Assembly: GCA_036524675.1 (NCBI GenBank)
Contig: DATDBU010000021.1
Span: 1 to 64,000 of the forward strand
Direction: 5' to 3'
DNA length: 64,000 bases
From: DATDAW01 sp036524675
GTDB taxonomy: Bacteria; Verrucomicrobiota; Verrucomicrobiia; Chthoniobacterales; DASVRZ01
Part shown: positions 35,233-44,663 of the stretch, in pieces
How positions within the stretch are numbered: position 1 is the first letter of the stretch
Layout of the letters: each line of letters opens with the position of its first letter
Notes under the pieces: model-generated
The model's database searches: none
What the model was told of the DNA's origin: nothing
What the model saw: only the letters and a program-made list of their open reading frames with translations
Made by a program: the position numbers and the translations under genes

Positions 35233-37917
35233 ATGGCCGATTTCCCGACAGGTAACGTCACGTTTCTTTTCACCGACATCGAAGGGAGCTCCCGTATGTG
35301 GGAGATGTACCCGGCGGTGATGGGCGGAGCATTGGCGAATCATGACCGTATCTTGAGGGAGTCCATCAAGCTGAATGAAGGATTGGTGTTTAAGACCGTC
35401 GGCGACGCGTTTTGTGTCGTGTTTAATGAAGCTCCTGCGGCCGTCGAGGCGGCTGCTGCAGCTCAAAAACGACTGGCAGAAACACCCTGGGAAACGCCCG
35501 ATCCCATCAAGGTACGAATGGCGATTCATACCGGGGTCGCGGAATTACGGGAGAATGACTATTTCGGGCAAACGCTAAACCGCGTGGCGCGAATTCTGGC
35601 CGCTGGAAATGGCGGGCAAACGCTCCTTTCGAGGGTGACGGAGGGTTTGGTCAGCGGTTTGCTACCCGACGGGGTGAGGCTGCGGGATCTGGGCGAACGT
35701 CGATTGAAGGATCTCACCCGCCCCGAGCAGATCTTTGAAGTCATCATCGAAGGGCTGCCGGATGAATTTCCGCCTTTGCGATCGTTGGAACGGTTTCCGA
35801 ACAATCTTCCAGTGCAACTTACTTCATTCGTGGGCCGGGAGGCAGAGCAACGGGAGGTTCGCCGGCTGCTCGAGACGACCCATTTGCTCACGTTGACGGG
35901 TCCTGGGGGAACTGGAAAAACACGCCTCTCGCTGCAGGTCGCGGCAGATGTGTTGGAACACTACCCGGATGGTGTGTGGCTTGTGGAGCTGGCGCAAATG
36001 TCAGATCCGGAAAAGCTGGCTGAAACGGTTGAGAATGTGTTGGGCGTGATGGGCGACGGTGAACGCCGGCCAGACGCAGTTCTGGCGGATTTTCTGCGCC
36101 GGAAGAATCTGCTCCTGATTTTCGACAACTGCGAACATCTGGTTGTGCCTGTGGCGATGCTGGCGACGGAAATGCTCCAGGTAGCGCCCAATCTAAAGAT
36201 CCTGGCTTCGAGTCGCACGCCATTAAGTATCATGGGAGAAACGACATGGTCGGTGCCGCCGCTCTCCACGCCACAACGGACGCGGTGGGGAGATATGCCC
36301 AATTACACTGTGGAACAGGCAGCTTCCTTCGAGTCGGTGAAATTGTTCATGGATCGCGCGCTGGCCGTGAATCCGCGGTTCCAATTGACGCCTGAGAATA
36401 CAAAAGCCGTTACCCAGATCTGCTATCGACTGGACGGCATCCCGCTCGCCATCGAGCTAGCTGCGGCACGTGTGAAATTCCTGCCGCCTCAGCAGATAGC
36501 ATCCCGTTTGAATGACCGCTTCCAACTGCTTACAGGCGGCAGCCGCTCGGCATTGCCACGCCAGCAAACATTGCGGGCGTTGATCGATTGGAGTCATGAT
36601 CTGCTTTCGGAGAAAGAACGAATCTTGTTTCGCAGGCTGGCGGTCTTTGTCGGTGGAAGAACGCTGGAAACAGTGGAAGCCGTTTGCTCCGGAGAAGAAA
36701 TCGAAGACTGGGAAGTGCTGGAACTTCTGTCGCAACTTCTTGATAAATCGCTGATTACGATCGAGGAAGGTCCGCAGGGCGAGCCGCGTTACGTGATGAC
36801 GGAGTCGGTTTGGCAGTACGCGAAGGCTAAGTTTGCCGAATCGGCAGATGGAGACGTGACTCGAGACCGGCACCTGGCCTACTTCACAAAAAAAGCGGTA
36901 AAAGCGGCACCGTTTTTTCAAGGGCCAGATCAGGCGCACTGGCTCGAAAAATTGTCTCCCGAACGTTACAACTTCCGAGCCGCGATGGATTGGGCGGTTG
37001 ACTCTCAGCAACCAGAACGTTTGGAAAAGGCAATGCGGATGGCAGTATCTTTGGCACGGTTTTGGGAGGTACGTTCGGATCTCAAGGAAGGTCGCGAACA
37101 CGTGGATGCTCTCCTGGCGGAAGTTCCAAGGGAACCGACAACACTGCTTCTGGCGGAAACGTTTCTCGTCGCGGCCCGGCTGGCATGGTGTCAGGACGAC
37201 ACGAAGGTCGCGCGCAAATACGCGGAAGAGTCGCTCGCGATATTCCGGGAAGTCAAAGCAGACGTTCTTGCGGGGTTCAGCCTCGCAATTCTTGGATTTA
37301 TCGAACGGCTCGAAGATTCCGTTGATGCCGCTGAGGGCTACTTCAATGAAACGATGGCGCTCGCGGAAAAAACAAGCGCTTTGGAATTGCGTGGATTCGC
37401 GCTGTCTGGATTGGGATCCATCGCTGGGGATCGCAAGGATTACGCGGCTGCGGCACGTTTGAAACAGCAAAGCGTCGAGATTTGCAGGCAATTAGGCGAT
37501 CGCTATTTGCTGGAACTCAATACCTGGAGCCTTGGGCGTATCGCGTTTCTGGCGGGAAGACCGGATGAAGCGTTCGCGTTCTTACGTGAATGTGCGACGA
37601 CTGCTGTGGAGCTGGCGAACCGATGGATCATTCCCCATCTCGTCGAAAACATCGGGACTATCTGCAGGGTACGCGGTCAATTTGAGACGGGTGTAAGGCT
37701 TTTTGGGGCCGCTTCGGTCATGCGGGAACGGCTCGGACTGAATTTTGTGCCGTTGGAAATGGAGCAATACGAGACCGAGATTGCGCAGCTACGCAATGGC
37801 GTGAACGATTTGGCGCATTTCACGGAACTGTGGGAAATGGGACGGATGCTGGATCCGTCGGCTGCGTTGGAACTAGCTTTTCCGGGATTGATGAAGAAGG
37901 TGAAAAGCGAGCAATGA
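35233..37917 (+). CDS. Adenylate/guanylate cyclase-domain protein fused to STAND ATPase and TPR-like repeats
   Basis: An 894-residue signalling protein. The N-terminal class III cyclase homology domain (about 8-165) has FTDIEGSS with metal-binding Asp15, TVGDAFCVVF with Asp58 and NRVARIL. A P-loop NTPase of the NB-ARC/STAND type follows (about 195-560), with LTGPGGTGKTR, LLLIFDNCEHLV and GIPLAIELAAARV. Helical TPR-like repeats fill the rest (about 570-890). The layout matches large regulators in actinobacteria and soil bacteria that sense a ligand by the repeat domain. Whether it makes cAMP is uncertain. The ATG at 35233 is chosen since the cyclase domain begins there. Confidence 0.88.
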   Translation: MADFPTGNVTFLFTDIEGSSRMWEMYPAVMGGALANHDRILRESIKLNEGLVFKTVGDAFCVVFNEAPAAVEAAAAAQKRLAETPWETPDPIKVRMAIHTGVAELRENDYFGQTLNRVARILAAGNGGQTLLSRVTEGLVSGLLPDGVRLRDLGERRLKDLTRPEQIFEVIIEGLPDEFPPLRSLERFPNNLPVQLTSFVGREAEQREVRRLLETTHLLTLTGPGGTGKTRLSLQVAADVLEHYPDGVWLVELAQMSDPEKLAETVENVLGVMGDGERRPDAVLADFLRRKNLLLIFDNCEHLVVPVAMLATEMLQVAPNLKILASSRTPLSIMGETTWSVPPLSTPQRTRWGDMPNYTVEQAASFESVKLFMDRALAVNPRFQLTPENTKAVTQICYRLDGIPLAIELAAARVKFLPPQQIASRLNDRFQLLTGGSRSALPRQQTLRALIDWSHDLLSEKERILFRRLAVFVGGRTLETVEAVCSGEEIEDWEVLELLSQLLDKSLITIEEGPQGEPRYVMTESVWQYAKAKFAESADGDVTRDRHLAYFTKKAVKAAPFFQGPDQAHWLEKLSPERYNFRAAMDWAVDSQQPERLEKAMRMAVSLARFWEVRSDLKEGREHVDALLAEVPREPTTLLLAETFLVAARLAWCQDDTKVARKYAEESLAIFREVKADVLAGFSLAILGFIERLEDSVDAAEGYFNETMALAEKTSALELRGFALSGLGSIAGDRKDYAAAARLKQQSVEICRQLGDRYLLELNTWSLGRIAFLAGRPDEAFAFLRECATTAVELANRWIIPHLVENIGTICRVRGQFETGVRLFGAASVMRERLGLNFVPLEMEQYETEIAQLRNGVNDLAHFTELWEMGRMLDPSAALELAFPGLMKKVKSEQ

Positions 37918-37986
37918 GGAGAGTGAATGCCCGCCGATTTTTCCCATTGGCATTGTGGCAAGTCTTCCCTACTGTGAGGGTAGAGA

Positions 37987-38460
37987 ATGAAAGTATCCAA
38001 ACGCGGCGAATACGCCCTCCGCGCCCTCATCGACCTTGGTCTGGCCCAGGAAGCCGGACGAGAAGTGCTGCAATTGAGCGAACTAGCGGAGAAAGAAAAA
38101 CTCCCAGTCAAATTTCTCGAGCAGATTCTCATGCAGCTCAAAGCGGCAGGCTACGTCGACGCAAAGCGCGGGCGTCTCGGCGGCTACTATCTTGCCAAAC
38201 CCATGGAGGAAATCCGTTTCGGATCGGTGATCCGGCTGATTGATGGTCCGCTCGCACCCATTGCGTGTGTGAGCCAGACAGCCTACGAACGATGCACGTG
38301 TCCCGACGAAGAACATTGCGGTTTGAGAATGTTGATGCTCGACGTCCGCAATTCGATTGCAGCGATTTTGGACCGCTTCACTCTGGCCGACACGGTGGAT
38401 GTGACCTTGCGCAAAATGCGCCGCGACGGTTGTCCGCTGCCCTTTGCGATCGAGCATTGA
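37987..38460 (+). CDS. Rrf2-family transcriptional regulator
   Basis: A 157-residue winged-helix regulator (MKVSKRGEYALRALIDLGLA; recognition helix VKFLEQILMQLKAAGYV; wing RGRLGGYYLAKP). Four cysteines (Cys94, Cys103, Cys105, Cys111) cluster where IscR and NsrR hold an Fe-S cluster, though the spacing differs from IscR. It could sense redox state, NO, or cysteine/iron status. Its stop codon overlaps the possible TTG start of the amidase gene frame. Confidence 0.9.
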   Translation: MKVSKRGEYALRALIDLGLAQEAGREVLQLSELAEKEKLPVKFLEQILMQLKAAGYVDAKRGRLGGYYLAKPMEEIRFGSVIRLIDGPLAPIACVSQTAYERCTCPDEEHCGLRMLMLDVRNSIAAILDRFTLADTVDVTLRKMRRDGCPLPFAIEH

Positions 38461-38489
38461 ACGCAGAATCGGCTTCCGGCAGCTTCGGA

Positions 38490-39758
38490 TTGAAGAAGCT
38501 TTTCCGTCTTTCCTCCCCTTGGCAACGCAGCACGGCGCTTCTTTTGTTTTGCCTGCTGTCTTTCGTCGGAACAGCTCTTTCCGCCGGAATTTCCGACTGG
38601 GAAATCGAGAAGATTGACGGGCGTCAATACATTCCCATTTCCAGCCTAAAGAAGTTCTATTCGCTTAAAGTTGCGTCTGGAGCGGATTCCCAGCAGATCC
38701 GTCTCACCGGTGAAAAAGGCATCATCGATCTCCGCGCCAATACCCGCGAATGCGCGATCGATGGCGTCCGCATCTGGCTCTCTTTTCCCGCGCTACGCCA
38801 GAACGGCACATGGCTCGTTTCTCGCATGGATCTCGCGAAGACGATCGAACCGGCACTTCGCCCGAGTTGGATCAAAGGCCTCGGAAAAGTCGAAACCGTC
38901 GTCATTGATCCCGGTCACGGAGGACAGGATAGCGGGGCGGCAAGCTGGTATGGGCTCGAAAAGAACTACGCCCTCGACATTGCCATTCGCGTCGGACACG
39001 TCCTCGTCAAACGCGGCATCAAAGTCGCTCTCACTCGGCGAGCGGACTACTTCATTCCGCTCGAGTTCCGCGCCGCTGTTCCGAGCAACTTCCCAAACTC
39101 CATCTTTGTTAGTATCCATCTCAACGCTTCCAGCGATGGCCCTGCGGGCACTGGCATCGAAGTTTTCAGCATTGCTCCCCGTGGCGCACCATCGACCAAT
39201 GACGGTTATATTACCTGGGCAAGTCTTCACGAGGAACCTGGCCATGCACTCGATATGCCTAGTTTTGCACTGGGTCAGTCCATTCAGACGGCGCTTATGG
39301 GACGTCTCCATGAAGTTGACCGCGGATTGAAGAGGGCGCGTTTTGCAGTCATTCGTCGGGCTACTGTGCCTTCGGTGCTCGTCGAATGCGGTTTCCTAAC
39401 CAATCCTCAGGACTCGCGGAAAATGGCGACCGTGTCACACCGGGAGGCCGTCGCGACGGCAATCGCGGACGGGATCACCGACTACAAGCAACTTGCCGAA
39501 AACCGGAAAACTCCGCGCCGCCTGGCGGACTATAACAAACCCATTGCCGACCAGATAACCCTCCGTGAGGATCACGAAGGAACAGCTCCGTCCGACGTGC
39601 AGGAGAATGGCTCCGCAGGCCAGCCGGCACCGCCCGCCTTTAACTGGCTCAACTCCCTTTTTCCCGAGCAGACGGATGCTTCGCGTACTTGGACCATTCC
39701 CTTGCGTGAACCTTCGTCGATACGTCCACTTTCTCCGGTTCTCATCGAGAAAGGTTAG
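38490..39758 (+). CDS. N-acetylmuramoyl-L-alanine amidase (AmiC-type)
   Basis: A 422-residue exported zinc amidase that cleaves peptidoglycan stem peptides. With the TTG at 38490 the protein starts MKKLFRLSS and has a good signal peptide (to about 31, ending ALSA); a TTG at 38457 is an alternative. An N-terminal copper-amine-oxidase-like domain (about 33-125) precedes Amidase_3 (about 135-335). Visible are VVIDPGHGGQDSGA (zinc His), a conserved Glu in the YGLEKNYAL stretch, VSIHLNAS (zinc His) and the catalytic Glu in VLVECGFLTN. A Pro-rich tail follows. Confidence 0.9.
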   Translation: MKKLFRLSSPWQRSTALLLFCLLSFVGTALSAGISDWEIEKIDGRQYIPISSLKKFYSLKVASGADSQQIRLTGEKGIIDLRANTRECAIDGVRIWLSFPALRQNGTWLVSRMDLAKTIEPALRPSWIKGLGKVETVVIDPGHGGQDSGAASWYGLEKNYALDIAIRVGHVLVKRGIKVALTRRADYFIPLEFRAAVPSNFPNSIFVSIHLNASSDGPAGTGIEVFSIAPRGAPSTNDGYITWASLHEEPGHALDMPSFALGQSIQTALMGRLHEVDRGLKRARFAVIRRATVPSVLVECGFLTNPQDSRKMATVSHREAVATAIADGITDYKQLAENRKTPRRLADYNKPIADQITLREDHEGTAPSDVQENGSAGQPAPPAFNWLNSLFPEQTDASRTWTIPLREPSSIRPLSPVLIEKG

Positions 39759-39822
39759 TCCTTCCCAGCGATTTCTGGTACGTATTTGCGGGGCATTTCT
39801 TCAGTTGTCATCATTCAAAAGC

Positions 39823-39838
39823 GGCACACATTTGTGCC
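39823..39838 (+). promoter_or_regulatory. Hairpin abutting the hpf start codon
   Basis: A perfect 6-bp inverted repeat (GGCACA at 39823-39828, TGTGCC at 39833-39838) with a CATT loop ends one base before the ATG. It would lie over the ribosome-binding region and could limit translation of the hibernation factor. Confidence 0.45.
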
Positions 39839-40183
39839 ATGCAAATCCACGTTAGCCCCAGACATCTGAAACTCACCGCAGCCATCCATGGGTACGTTGC
39901 CGACAAGGTCGAGCACCTGGAAACGCTTGCGGAGGAGATACTTGCAGCACACGTCGTGCTCTTTCGCGACGAAACCGCAACGAAGAGTTTTGGGGTTAAA
40001 GTCCACCTTGCTGTGCCGGGACCGGACATTCATGCCGAGGACAAAGAGGGCGATCTTTATACGGCGATCGACAAAGTGGTGGACAAAGTCGCAAGGCAGC
40101 TTCGCAAGCGTAAAACCAAGCTGAACGGCAAGGTCCGTCATAAGATCCAGAAGGCCGTCGAAAAATCGAAAGGCAAAGAATAG
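39839..40183 (+). CDS. hpf: Ribosome hibernation-promoting factor, short form
   Basis: A 114-residue protein of the RaiA/HPF family. It runs from MQIHVSPRHLKLT through the GPDIHAEDKEGDLYTAIDKVVDKV block to a Lys/Arg-rich C-terminus. It binds the 30S decoding region in stationary phase. The length fits short HPF; the C-terminal dimerisation domain of long HPF is absent. A hairpin abuts its start codon. Confidence 0.93.
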   Translation: MQIHVSPRHLKLTAAIHGYVADKVEHLETLAEEILAAHVVLFRDETATKSFGVKVHLAVPGPDIHAEDKEGDLYTAIDKVVDKVARQLRKRKTKLNGKVRHKIQKAVEKSKGKE

Positions 40184-40348
40184 GCCATTTTTACGTAGAC
40201 GCCTTACCCCAGGTTAAGAGGTTAAGAGGAACAGCGGTTCACCAACGGCCGCTGTAAAGCGGCAGCTTCAAGCCGCTCCAATCTCGTTCGAGGCCAAGGG
40301 AAAAGCGGTGTCCCCTTTGACAGCTTGCTGCCGTTCACATTTTCCGGC
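40184..40348. other. Intergenic region with two hairpins
   Basis: An inverted repeat ACAGCGG/CCGCTGT (about 40232-40255) and a second, AGCGGC/GCCGCT (about 40257-40276), lie back to back between the convergent hpf and GFA genes. No T run follows, so they may be a REP-like element rather than a terminator. Confidence 0.45.
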
Positions 40349-40762
40349 TCAGGTCAAAGGAGGATATTGGTCAAACATGGGCCGTTTCGGATCGAGATGA
40401 TCCCACGGCTGCGCGTCTGAAACCCACATGTCCAATTCCGCCCGAAACCAGCTTGGATCATCCAAACTCGAAGCTGTGACGCCGATTCCGTCGGGCCCCT
40501 CCCCGCCGGAAATTCGGGAGCCGCAATCCGGGCAAAAGCCGCGGATATTGCAGCCACCGGCGGCGCTTTGGGTCGCGTAGTAACGTAGCGAACCACCCGT
40601 CAGCCGGAATGCGTGCGCAGGCACGTAAACGACCGGGGTGAACGCCCCACCGGAGACGCGCTGACAATCCCGGCAATGGCAATTGAACATCAGGATTGGC
40701 GCTGCAGTGCATTCATATCGAATCGTGCCGCATGCGCATCCGCCGGTAAAATGTATCTGCAT
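40349..40762 (-). CDS. GFA (glutathione-dependent formaldehyde-activating-like) family protein
   Basis: A 137-residue zinc protein of the GFA/CENP-V fold. Zinc ligands lie in GGCACGTIRYEC and FNCHCRDCQRVSGG, with a further FCPDCGSRISG pair. The substrate is unknown; most such proteins do not act on formaldehyde. It is a lone gene. Confidence 0.9.
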   Translation of the reverse strand: MQIHFTGGCACGTIRYECTAAPILMFNCHCRDCQRVSGGAFTPVVYVPAHAFRLTGGSLRYYATQSAAGGCNIRGFCPDCGSRISGGEGPDGIGVTASSLDDPSWFRAELDMWVSDAQPWDHLDPKRPMFDQYPPLT

Positions 40763-40816
40763 AAGGAATAGAGCTGGTTGCTCGCCGGGTAGGGCAGCGA
40801 TCCCTCGGTTATTTTG

Positions 40817-41296
40817 TCACGGACGTGAGGCCGTTACGAGGGCCGCCAGCTGGTCGGCGCACTGCCCCCAGCCTTCGTGGAAGCCCATTTTCTCGTGTGC
40901 CTCCCGATCGGCAACGGTCCAGTGGCGCACACGAGCAGTGTATCTTGTCTTGCCGCCCACGTCTTCAAACGTCAGGATCACTGTCATAAACGGCTTTTCC
41001 GACGGCTCCCACGCCGTGGTGTAAGCATCGGTAATGACGAGCCGCTCGTTTTCCACGACCTCGAGGTAAACGCCTCTGTTCGGAAACTCGTTGCCGTCGG
41101 GGCCGCGCATGACGATCAGGTTGGCACCGCCAGGCCGGACGTCGAGTTCCGCGACTGGTGTCGTCCAGGGCAGAGGCGCAAACCACTGCTTGAGGAGTTC
41201 AGGATCGGTCCATGCCTTAAACACTTTGTCGCGAGGCGCATCGATGATACGCGTGAGAACGAGTTCCCGATCGCTGCGGTTTTCAATGGTGCTCAT
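40817..41296 (-). CDS. SRPBCC / AHSA1-type START-domain protein
   Basis: A 159-residue protein (RELVLTRIIDAPRDKVFKAW at the start, VILTFEDVGGKTRYTARV in the middle, HEKMGFHEGWGQCADQLAALV at the end). It folds as a helix-grip lipid/ligand-binding domain; partners are unknown. The ATG at 41296 is the family start. A closely related but internally deleted copy lies at 49.75-49.99 kb, and a frameshifted relative at 50.5-51.0 kb. Confidence 0.9.
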   Translation of the reverse strand: MSTIENRSDRELVLTRIIDAPRDKVFKAWTDPELLKQWFAPLPWTTPVAELDVRPGGANLIVMRGPDGNEFPNRGVYLEVVENERLVITDAYTTAWEPSEKPFMTVILTFEDVGGKTRYTARVRHWTVADREAHEKMGFHEGWGQCADQLAALVTASRP

Positions 41297-41401
41297 GTTT
41301 TCTGGTTGGTGTTTGCTTTGTCCCAACGACGAACGAACGCACCCGTTTAGGACACTGGAAACTAAATTATTTGTCGTCGACGAAACAACCGGGAAATCGA
41401 C

Positions 41402-42355
41402 TCAACGCAACGCCGATGACGGCAAGGCGGCGAGACACTGCCTGATGCCTTCGTCGTAAGACGTTTTCGGCACGGCGCCGAGCAGCTCGCGAAGCGCGCT
41501 GTCATCGACAATCAGCGGATGGCTGAACAGGTAGTGCATTTCCACCAGTTCACGTAAGAAAGGATTGAAGACGCCCATCAGGCGCAGCATCCATTTTTCG
41601 GCAACCACTAATCGCGGCGTCTGACCTGCGGCTGCGAAGGCTCGGCGGGCGAATTCGCGCTGGGTGATCGTGCCGGCGCCCCCGAGATTCCATGCACGGC
41701 CATAAGCGCCGGGCGTTTGAGCCAGCTTCACCACGATGGGGCCGACATCGGGCACGAAGACGAATTCATGCGGTTGATCGATCGGCCCGACCATCTGGGC
41801 GCGCTTGCCAGTGGCGATCGCCGAGAACACGCTGTGAAGGAAACTCCGCTCGACGTTCGGCCCGTAAAAATCCGGCAACCGCAGGATGGCGCCGCGGATG
41901 CGGCCGCTCGCGTGGGCGGCGAGCAGAACGTCTTCCTGTTCTTTCCTCATGCGGCCTTTGAACGTATGCGGCTCGCGCGGGTGATTTTCATTCACCATCG
42001 CGGTTTGAGAGCGGCCGAAGGGGTAAAGGGTGCCGATCAAAATGATTTGCCGGACACCAGCGGCGACTGCTCCATTGAGAGTCTTTTGGAGCAGGACGGG
42101 GTGAAGATGGAAATCCGTATATGGCACTCCGACCAAATAGATGATCGTTTCGACATCTTGCGCTGCGGCTTGAATCGACGCGGGATCGTCGGGATTCCAA
42201 GTGACGATTTCCGCGAGTGGATCGTTGCCGAAGGACTGTTCCAAGGCGGCTCTGGACCGGCCGACGACGCGATATGGGATGGCGGTGGCACGCAGGGCTA
42301 CTGCGATACTGGCGCCAATAGCGCCGGCGGCTCCAAAAAGTGCAAAAGGTATCAT
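41402..42355 (-). CDS. NAD(P)-binding epimerase/dehydratase-like protein
   Basis: A 317-residue Rossmann-fold protein (glycine motif LFGAAGAIGASIA at 6-18) of the atypical extended SDR group. Instead of a classical YxxxK motif it shows MRKEQEDVLLAAHASG near 140. The function is unknown, possibly reduction or isomerisation of a small substrate. It is divergent from a TetR regulator with three operator-like boxes between them, so it is the likely target gene. Confidence 0.83.
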   Translation of the reverse strand: MIPFALFGAAGAIGASIAVALRATAIPYRVVGRSRAALEQSFGNDPLAEIVTWNPDDPASIQAAAQDVETIIYLVGVPYTDFHLHPVLLQKTLNGAVAAGVRQIILIGTLYPFGRSQTAMVNENHPREPHTFKGRMRKEQEDVLLAAHASGRIRGAILRLPDFYGPNVERSFLHSVFSAIATGKRAQMVGPIDQPHEFVFVPDVGPIVVKLAQTPGAYGRAWNLGGAGTITQREFARRAFAAAGQTPRLVVAEKWMLRLMGVFNPFLRELVEMHYLFSHPLIVDDSALRELLGAVPKTSYDEGIRQCLAALPSSALR

Positions 42356-42359
42356 AATG

Positions 42360-42404
42360 TGAATATTGTTTGTAAACTGAACGTTGTTTATTGAACGCTG
42401 TTCA
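42360..42404. promoter_or_regulatory. Triple operator-like box in the TetR/dehydratase intergenic region
   Basis: Three direct copies of a 13-bp motif occur: TGAATATTGTTTG at 42360, TGAACGTTGTTTA at 42378 and TGAACGCTGTTCA at 42392. The last is a perfect inverted repeat TGAAC-GCT-GTTCA. They lie between the divergent start codons, where the TetR protein would repress both genes. Confidence 0.6.
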
Positions 42405-42447
42405 TATTCCGCTTGTTATTCAGTTCGTCAAACGACAAATTGTGGCC

Positions 42448-43080
42448 ATGGGTATCGCCGAACGAAAACAACGGCACAAAACCGACCTCCGGGACAAAGC
42501 CCTGAAGGTCTCGCAAAAGATCATGCTCAATGAGGGGCTGTCGGCATTGACGATCCGCCGTGTGGCCGACGAAATCGAATACTCGCCCGGGGCGATTTAC
42601 CTCTATTTTCGCAATCGCGAGGAAATCGTCCGGGAACTGGGACGCCTCGGGATGGAAACGCTTCTCGAGTATCTCCAACGCGGTGATGTTGCTGCTGATC
42701 CAGCGGAGCGACTGGGGGTAATGGCGTTAAATTACGCGCGCTTTGCCTCGGAACACACGGAGACCTACCGGCTGGTATTCATGTCGGATTCAGAGACCGC
42801 CCGTGCTGTTTTTGGAAGTGGAGATGACAAAAACACAAAAGGGAGCCCCGGCGAACGCGCCTTTCACCTGTTGGTTAGCGAATTCACCAGGCTTCGCGGT
42901 TCGCACGCCGATTTCGCAGAGCTAGATCCGGTTCGTGCGGCGGAGACTTACTGGGCGCATTTGCATGGAATCGCTTCATTGAAGATTTCATGCTCGGAGT
43001 TTTTGAAGACCCCTGTGGAGGTGTTGGTGGAGACAAGCGTGAAGGTCCTCCTGGCAGGAATTAGAGCGGTCGATGGTTAA
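42448..43080 (+). CDS. TetR/AcrR-family transcriptional regulator
   Basis: A 210-residue repressor. The N-terminal helix-turn-helix (about 12-60) is KALKVSQKIMLNEGLSALTIRRVADEI with SPGAIYLYFRNREEIV. The C-terminal domain is WHG-like and binds an unknown ligand. The ATG at 42448 is chosen over an upstream in-frame start because the earlier codons overlap the operator cluster. Confidence 0.9.
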   Translation: MGIAERKQRHKTDLRDKALKVSQKIMLNEGLSALTIRRVADEIEYSPGAIYLYFRNREEIVRELGRLGMETLLEYLQRGDVAADPAERLGVMALNYARFASEHTETYRLVFMSDSETARAVFGSGDDKNTKGSPGERAFHLLVSEFTRLRGSHADFAELDPVRAAETYWAHLHGIASLKISCSEFLKTPVEVLVETSVKVLLAGIRAVDG

Positions 43081-43134
43081 TCCCCTTCCATACAAAAGTT
43101 TGCGGCCGGAGTATTGGCAGGCCCGGCGTCGTAC

Positions 43135-44418
43135 TCAATTTTTTCGGAGCACGGCCCGACCTGTGGCGAAAGCTTCCTCCGCCAGATCGGCCGCACGCGA
43201 CAAGCCATTCACCTGGAGGATCTCCTCCTGCCGGCGGCGCGCCTGTTCGCGATAACGCGGATCGCCAAGCACTTTCTCCAACGCCGCACGCAGACGGGAG
43301 GTGGAGAGTTTACGGGGCTGAACCACTTCCGCAATTCCAAGCCATTCCAGTCGGCTCGCCACGCCGGGCTGGTCATTCGTGATCGGTATCGCGACCATCG
43401 GCAGCCCGTTGCCGAGCGATTCGAGTGCGGTGTTCAAGCCGGCGTGTGTGACACTCAGCGCCGCGCGCCGGAGCAGCGCCAGTTGCGGCGCGAAGGGCAC
43501 GACAATCGGCGCTCCGGCGAACTTCTTCGCCAACGCGTCCGCATCCTGATCGCGGCTGCCAAGGGAGATGACGAGCTGCACGTCGAGCCCGACGCACGCC
43601 GCGGCGATCGTTTGAAACGTGAACTCAAGCCGGTTCTGCAGCGTCCCCATTGACGCATAGATGAGCGGGCGGCCATCGAGCTTCTCCCACGGAAACGCCA
43701 TTTCCTCCCCGCTCTTCTCGTCGTGCCAGGGGCCAGTGTAGTGAAAGGAGTCCGGCAGCGCACGGCGCGGAAAATCGAAAAACGCAGGTTGCTGGGCGAT
43801 CTGCGCGAGCCCCGAACTGGCGGTGATCCCGCCTCTCAACCGTGGCAATCCGTGGTGCTTGCGATGACGATCAATTTCATTGAGTACGGGGCGCGCCAGC
43901 CACCGCAGCAGGGTGTCGCCAATGGCATTTCGCACGTGGCCTATCGGTCCCGGCATGAAACGCCACGGCAGCACGCCCGGAGGAACATCCGGATCCCTGT
44001 TCATCGCCAGCGCATTGCAGACCGTCACATGCGGGATCCCGAGCCGGTCCCCGACCGTGCCGCCAGCCGGCGCCACTTGATCCACCACCAGCGCGTCAAT
44101 TTGTTCTCGCGCGATGATCTCAGGCGCGTCCCGCAAAATCGTCACCACCCCGCGCCGCAGCAGCTCCGCCGTGAACTGGATCGCCTGCAATCCGCTCAGC
44201 CGCCCCAATTCCGCCGAAGTCGCCCCCATCGCCCCTTCCGGAAATTCCTGTTCCCCGATCGCCGCAAAGCCCAACCCCGCCGCTTCCGCCTTCCGCCGTG
44301 CATCCGGCCGCGCCACCACCGTCACTCGATGCCCGCGCCGTTTCAGCTCGCGGCCGAGCGTCGTCATCGGATTCAAGTGCCCGCTCAACTCCGGACAAAT
44401 CAGGCCGATATGAGACAT
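43135..44418 (-). CDS. UDP-glycosyltransferase of the MGT/UGT (GT1) family
   Basis: A 427-residue GT-B enzyme. The acceptor domain starts IGLICPELSGHLNPMTTLG with the catalytic histidine in GHLNP. The donor domain has LIYASMGTL, SVTHAGLNTALESLGNGLPMVAIPI and DQPGVASRLEWLG. Relatives glucosylate carotenoids (zeaxanthin), macrolides or lipids. No carotenoid gene is adjacent, so the acceptor is unknown. Confidence 0.88.
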   Translation of the reverse strand: MSHIGLICPELSGHLNPMTTLGRELKRRGHRVTVVARPDARRKAEAAGLGFAAIGEQEFPEGAMGATSAELGRLSGLQAIQFTAELLRRGVVTILRDAPEIIAREQIDALVVDQVAPAGGTVGDRLGIPHVTVCNALAMNRDPDVPPGVLPWRFMPGPIGHVRNAIGDTLLRWLARPVLNEIDRHRKHHGLPRLRGGITASSGLAQIAQQPAFFDFPRRALPDSFHYTGPWHDEKSGEEMAFPWEKLDGRPLIYASMGTLQNRLEFTFQTIAAACVGLDVQLVISLGSRDQDADALAKKFAGAPIVVPFAPQLALLRRAALSVTHAGLNTALESLGNGLPMVAIPITNDQPGVASRLEWLGIAEVVQPRKLSTSRLRAALEKVLGDPRYREQARRRQEEILQVNGLSRAADLAEEAFATGRAVLRKN

Positions 44419-44663
44419 GCATCAAACTAATACAAATCTCCGCGCAGAATCCAGCGTGCAGGATGAAGCGCACTGATGTTCCGCCTATCGCGAGACCTTC
44501 GAGGATTAGGTCCGGCGAGCAACTCGGGCGGCATTGTGGATTTCGGCCCACAGAACCTGCCTTCCAATGATGTCGGTGAGATAGCGAAGGACGGACAGCT
44601 GAGTGGTCGCCCACGAACGGAAGCCGACGCACACCCGTTGCGAAGTCACTCAATTCGCGCACC

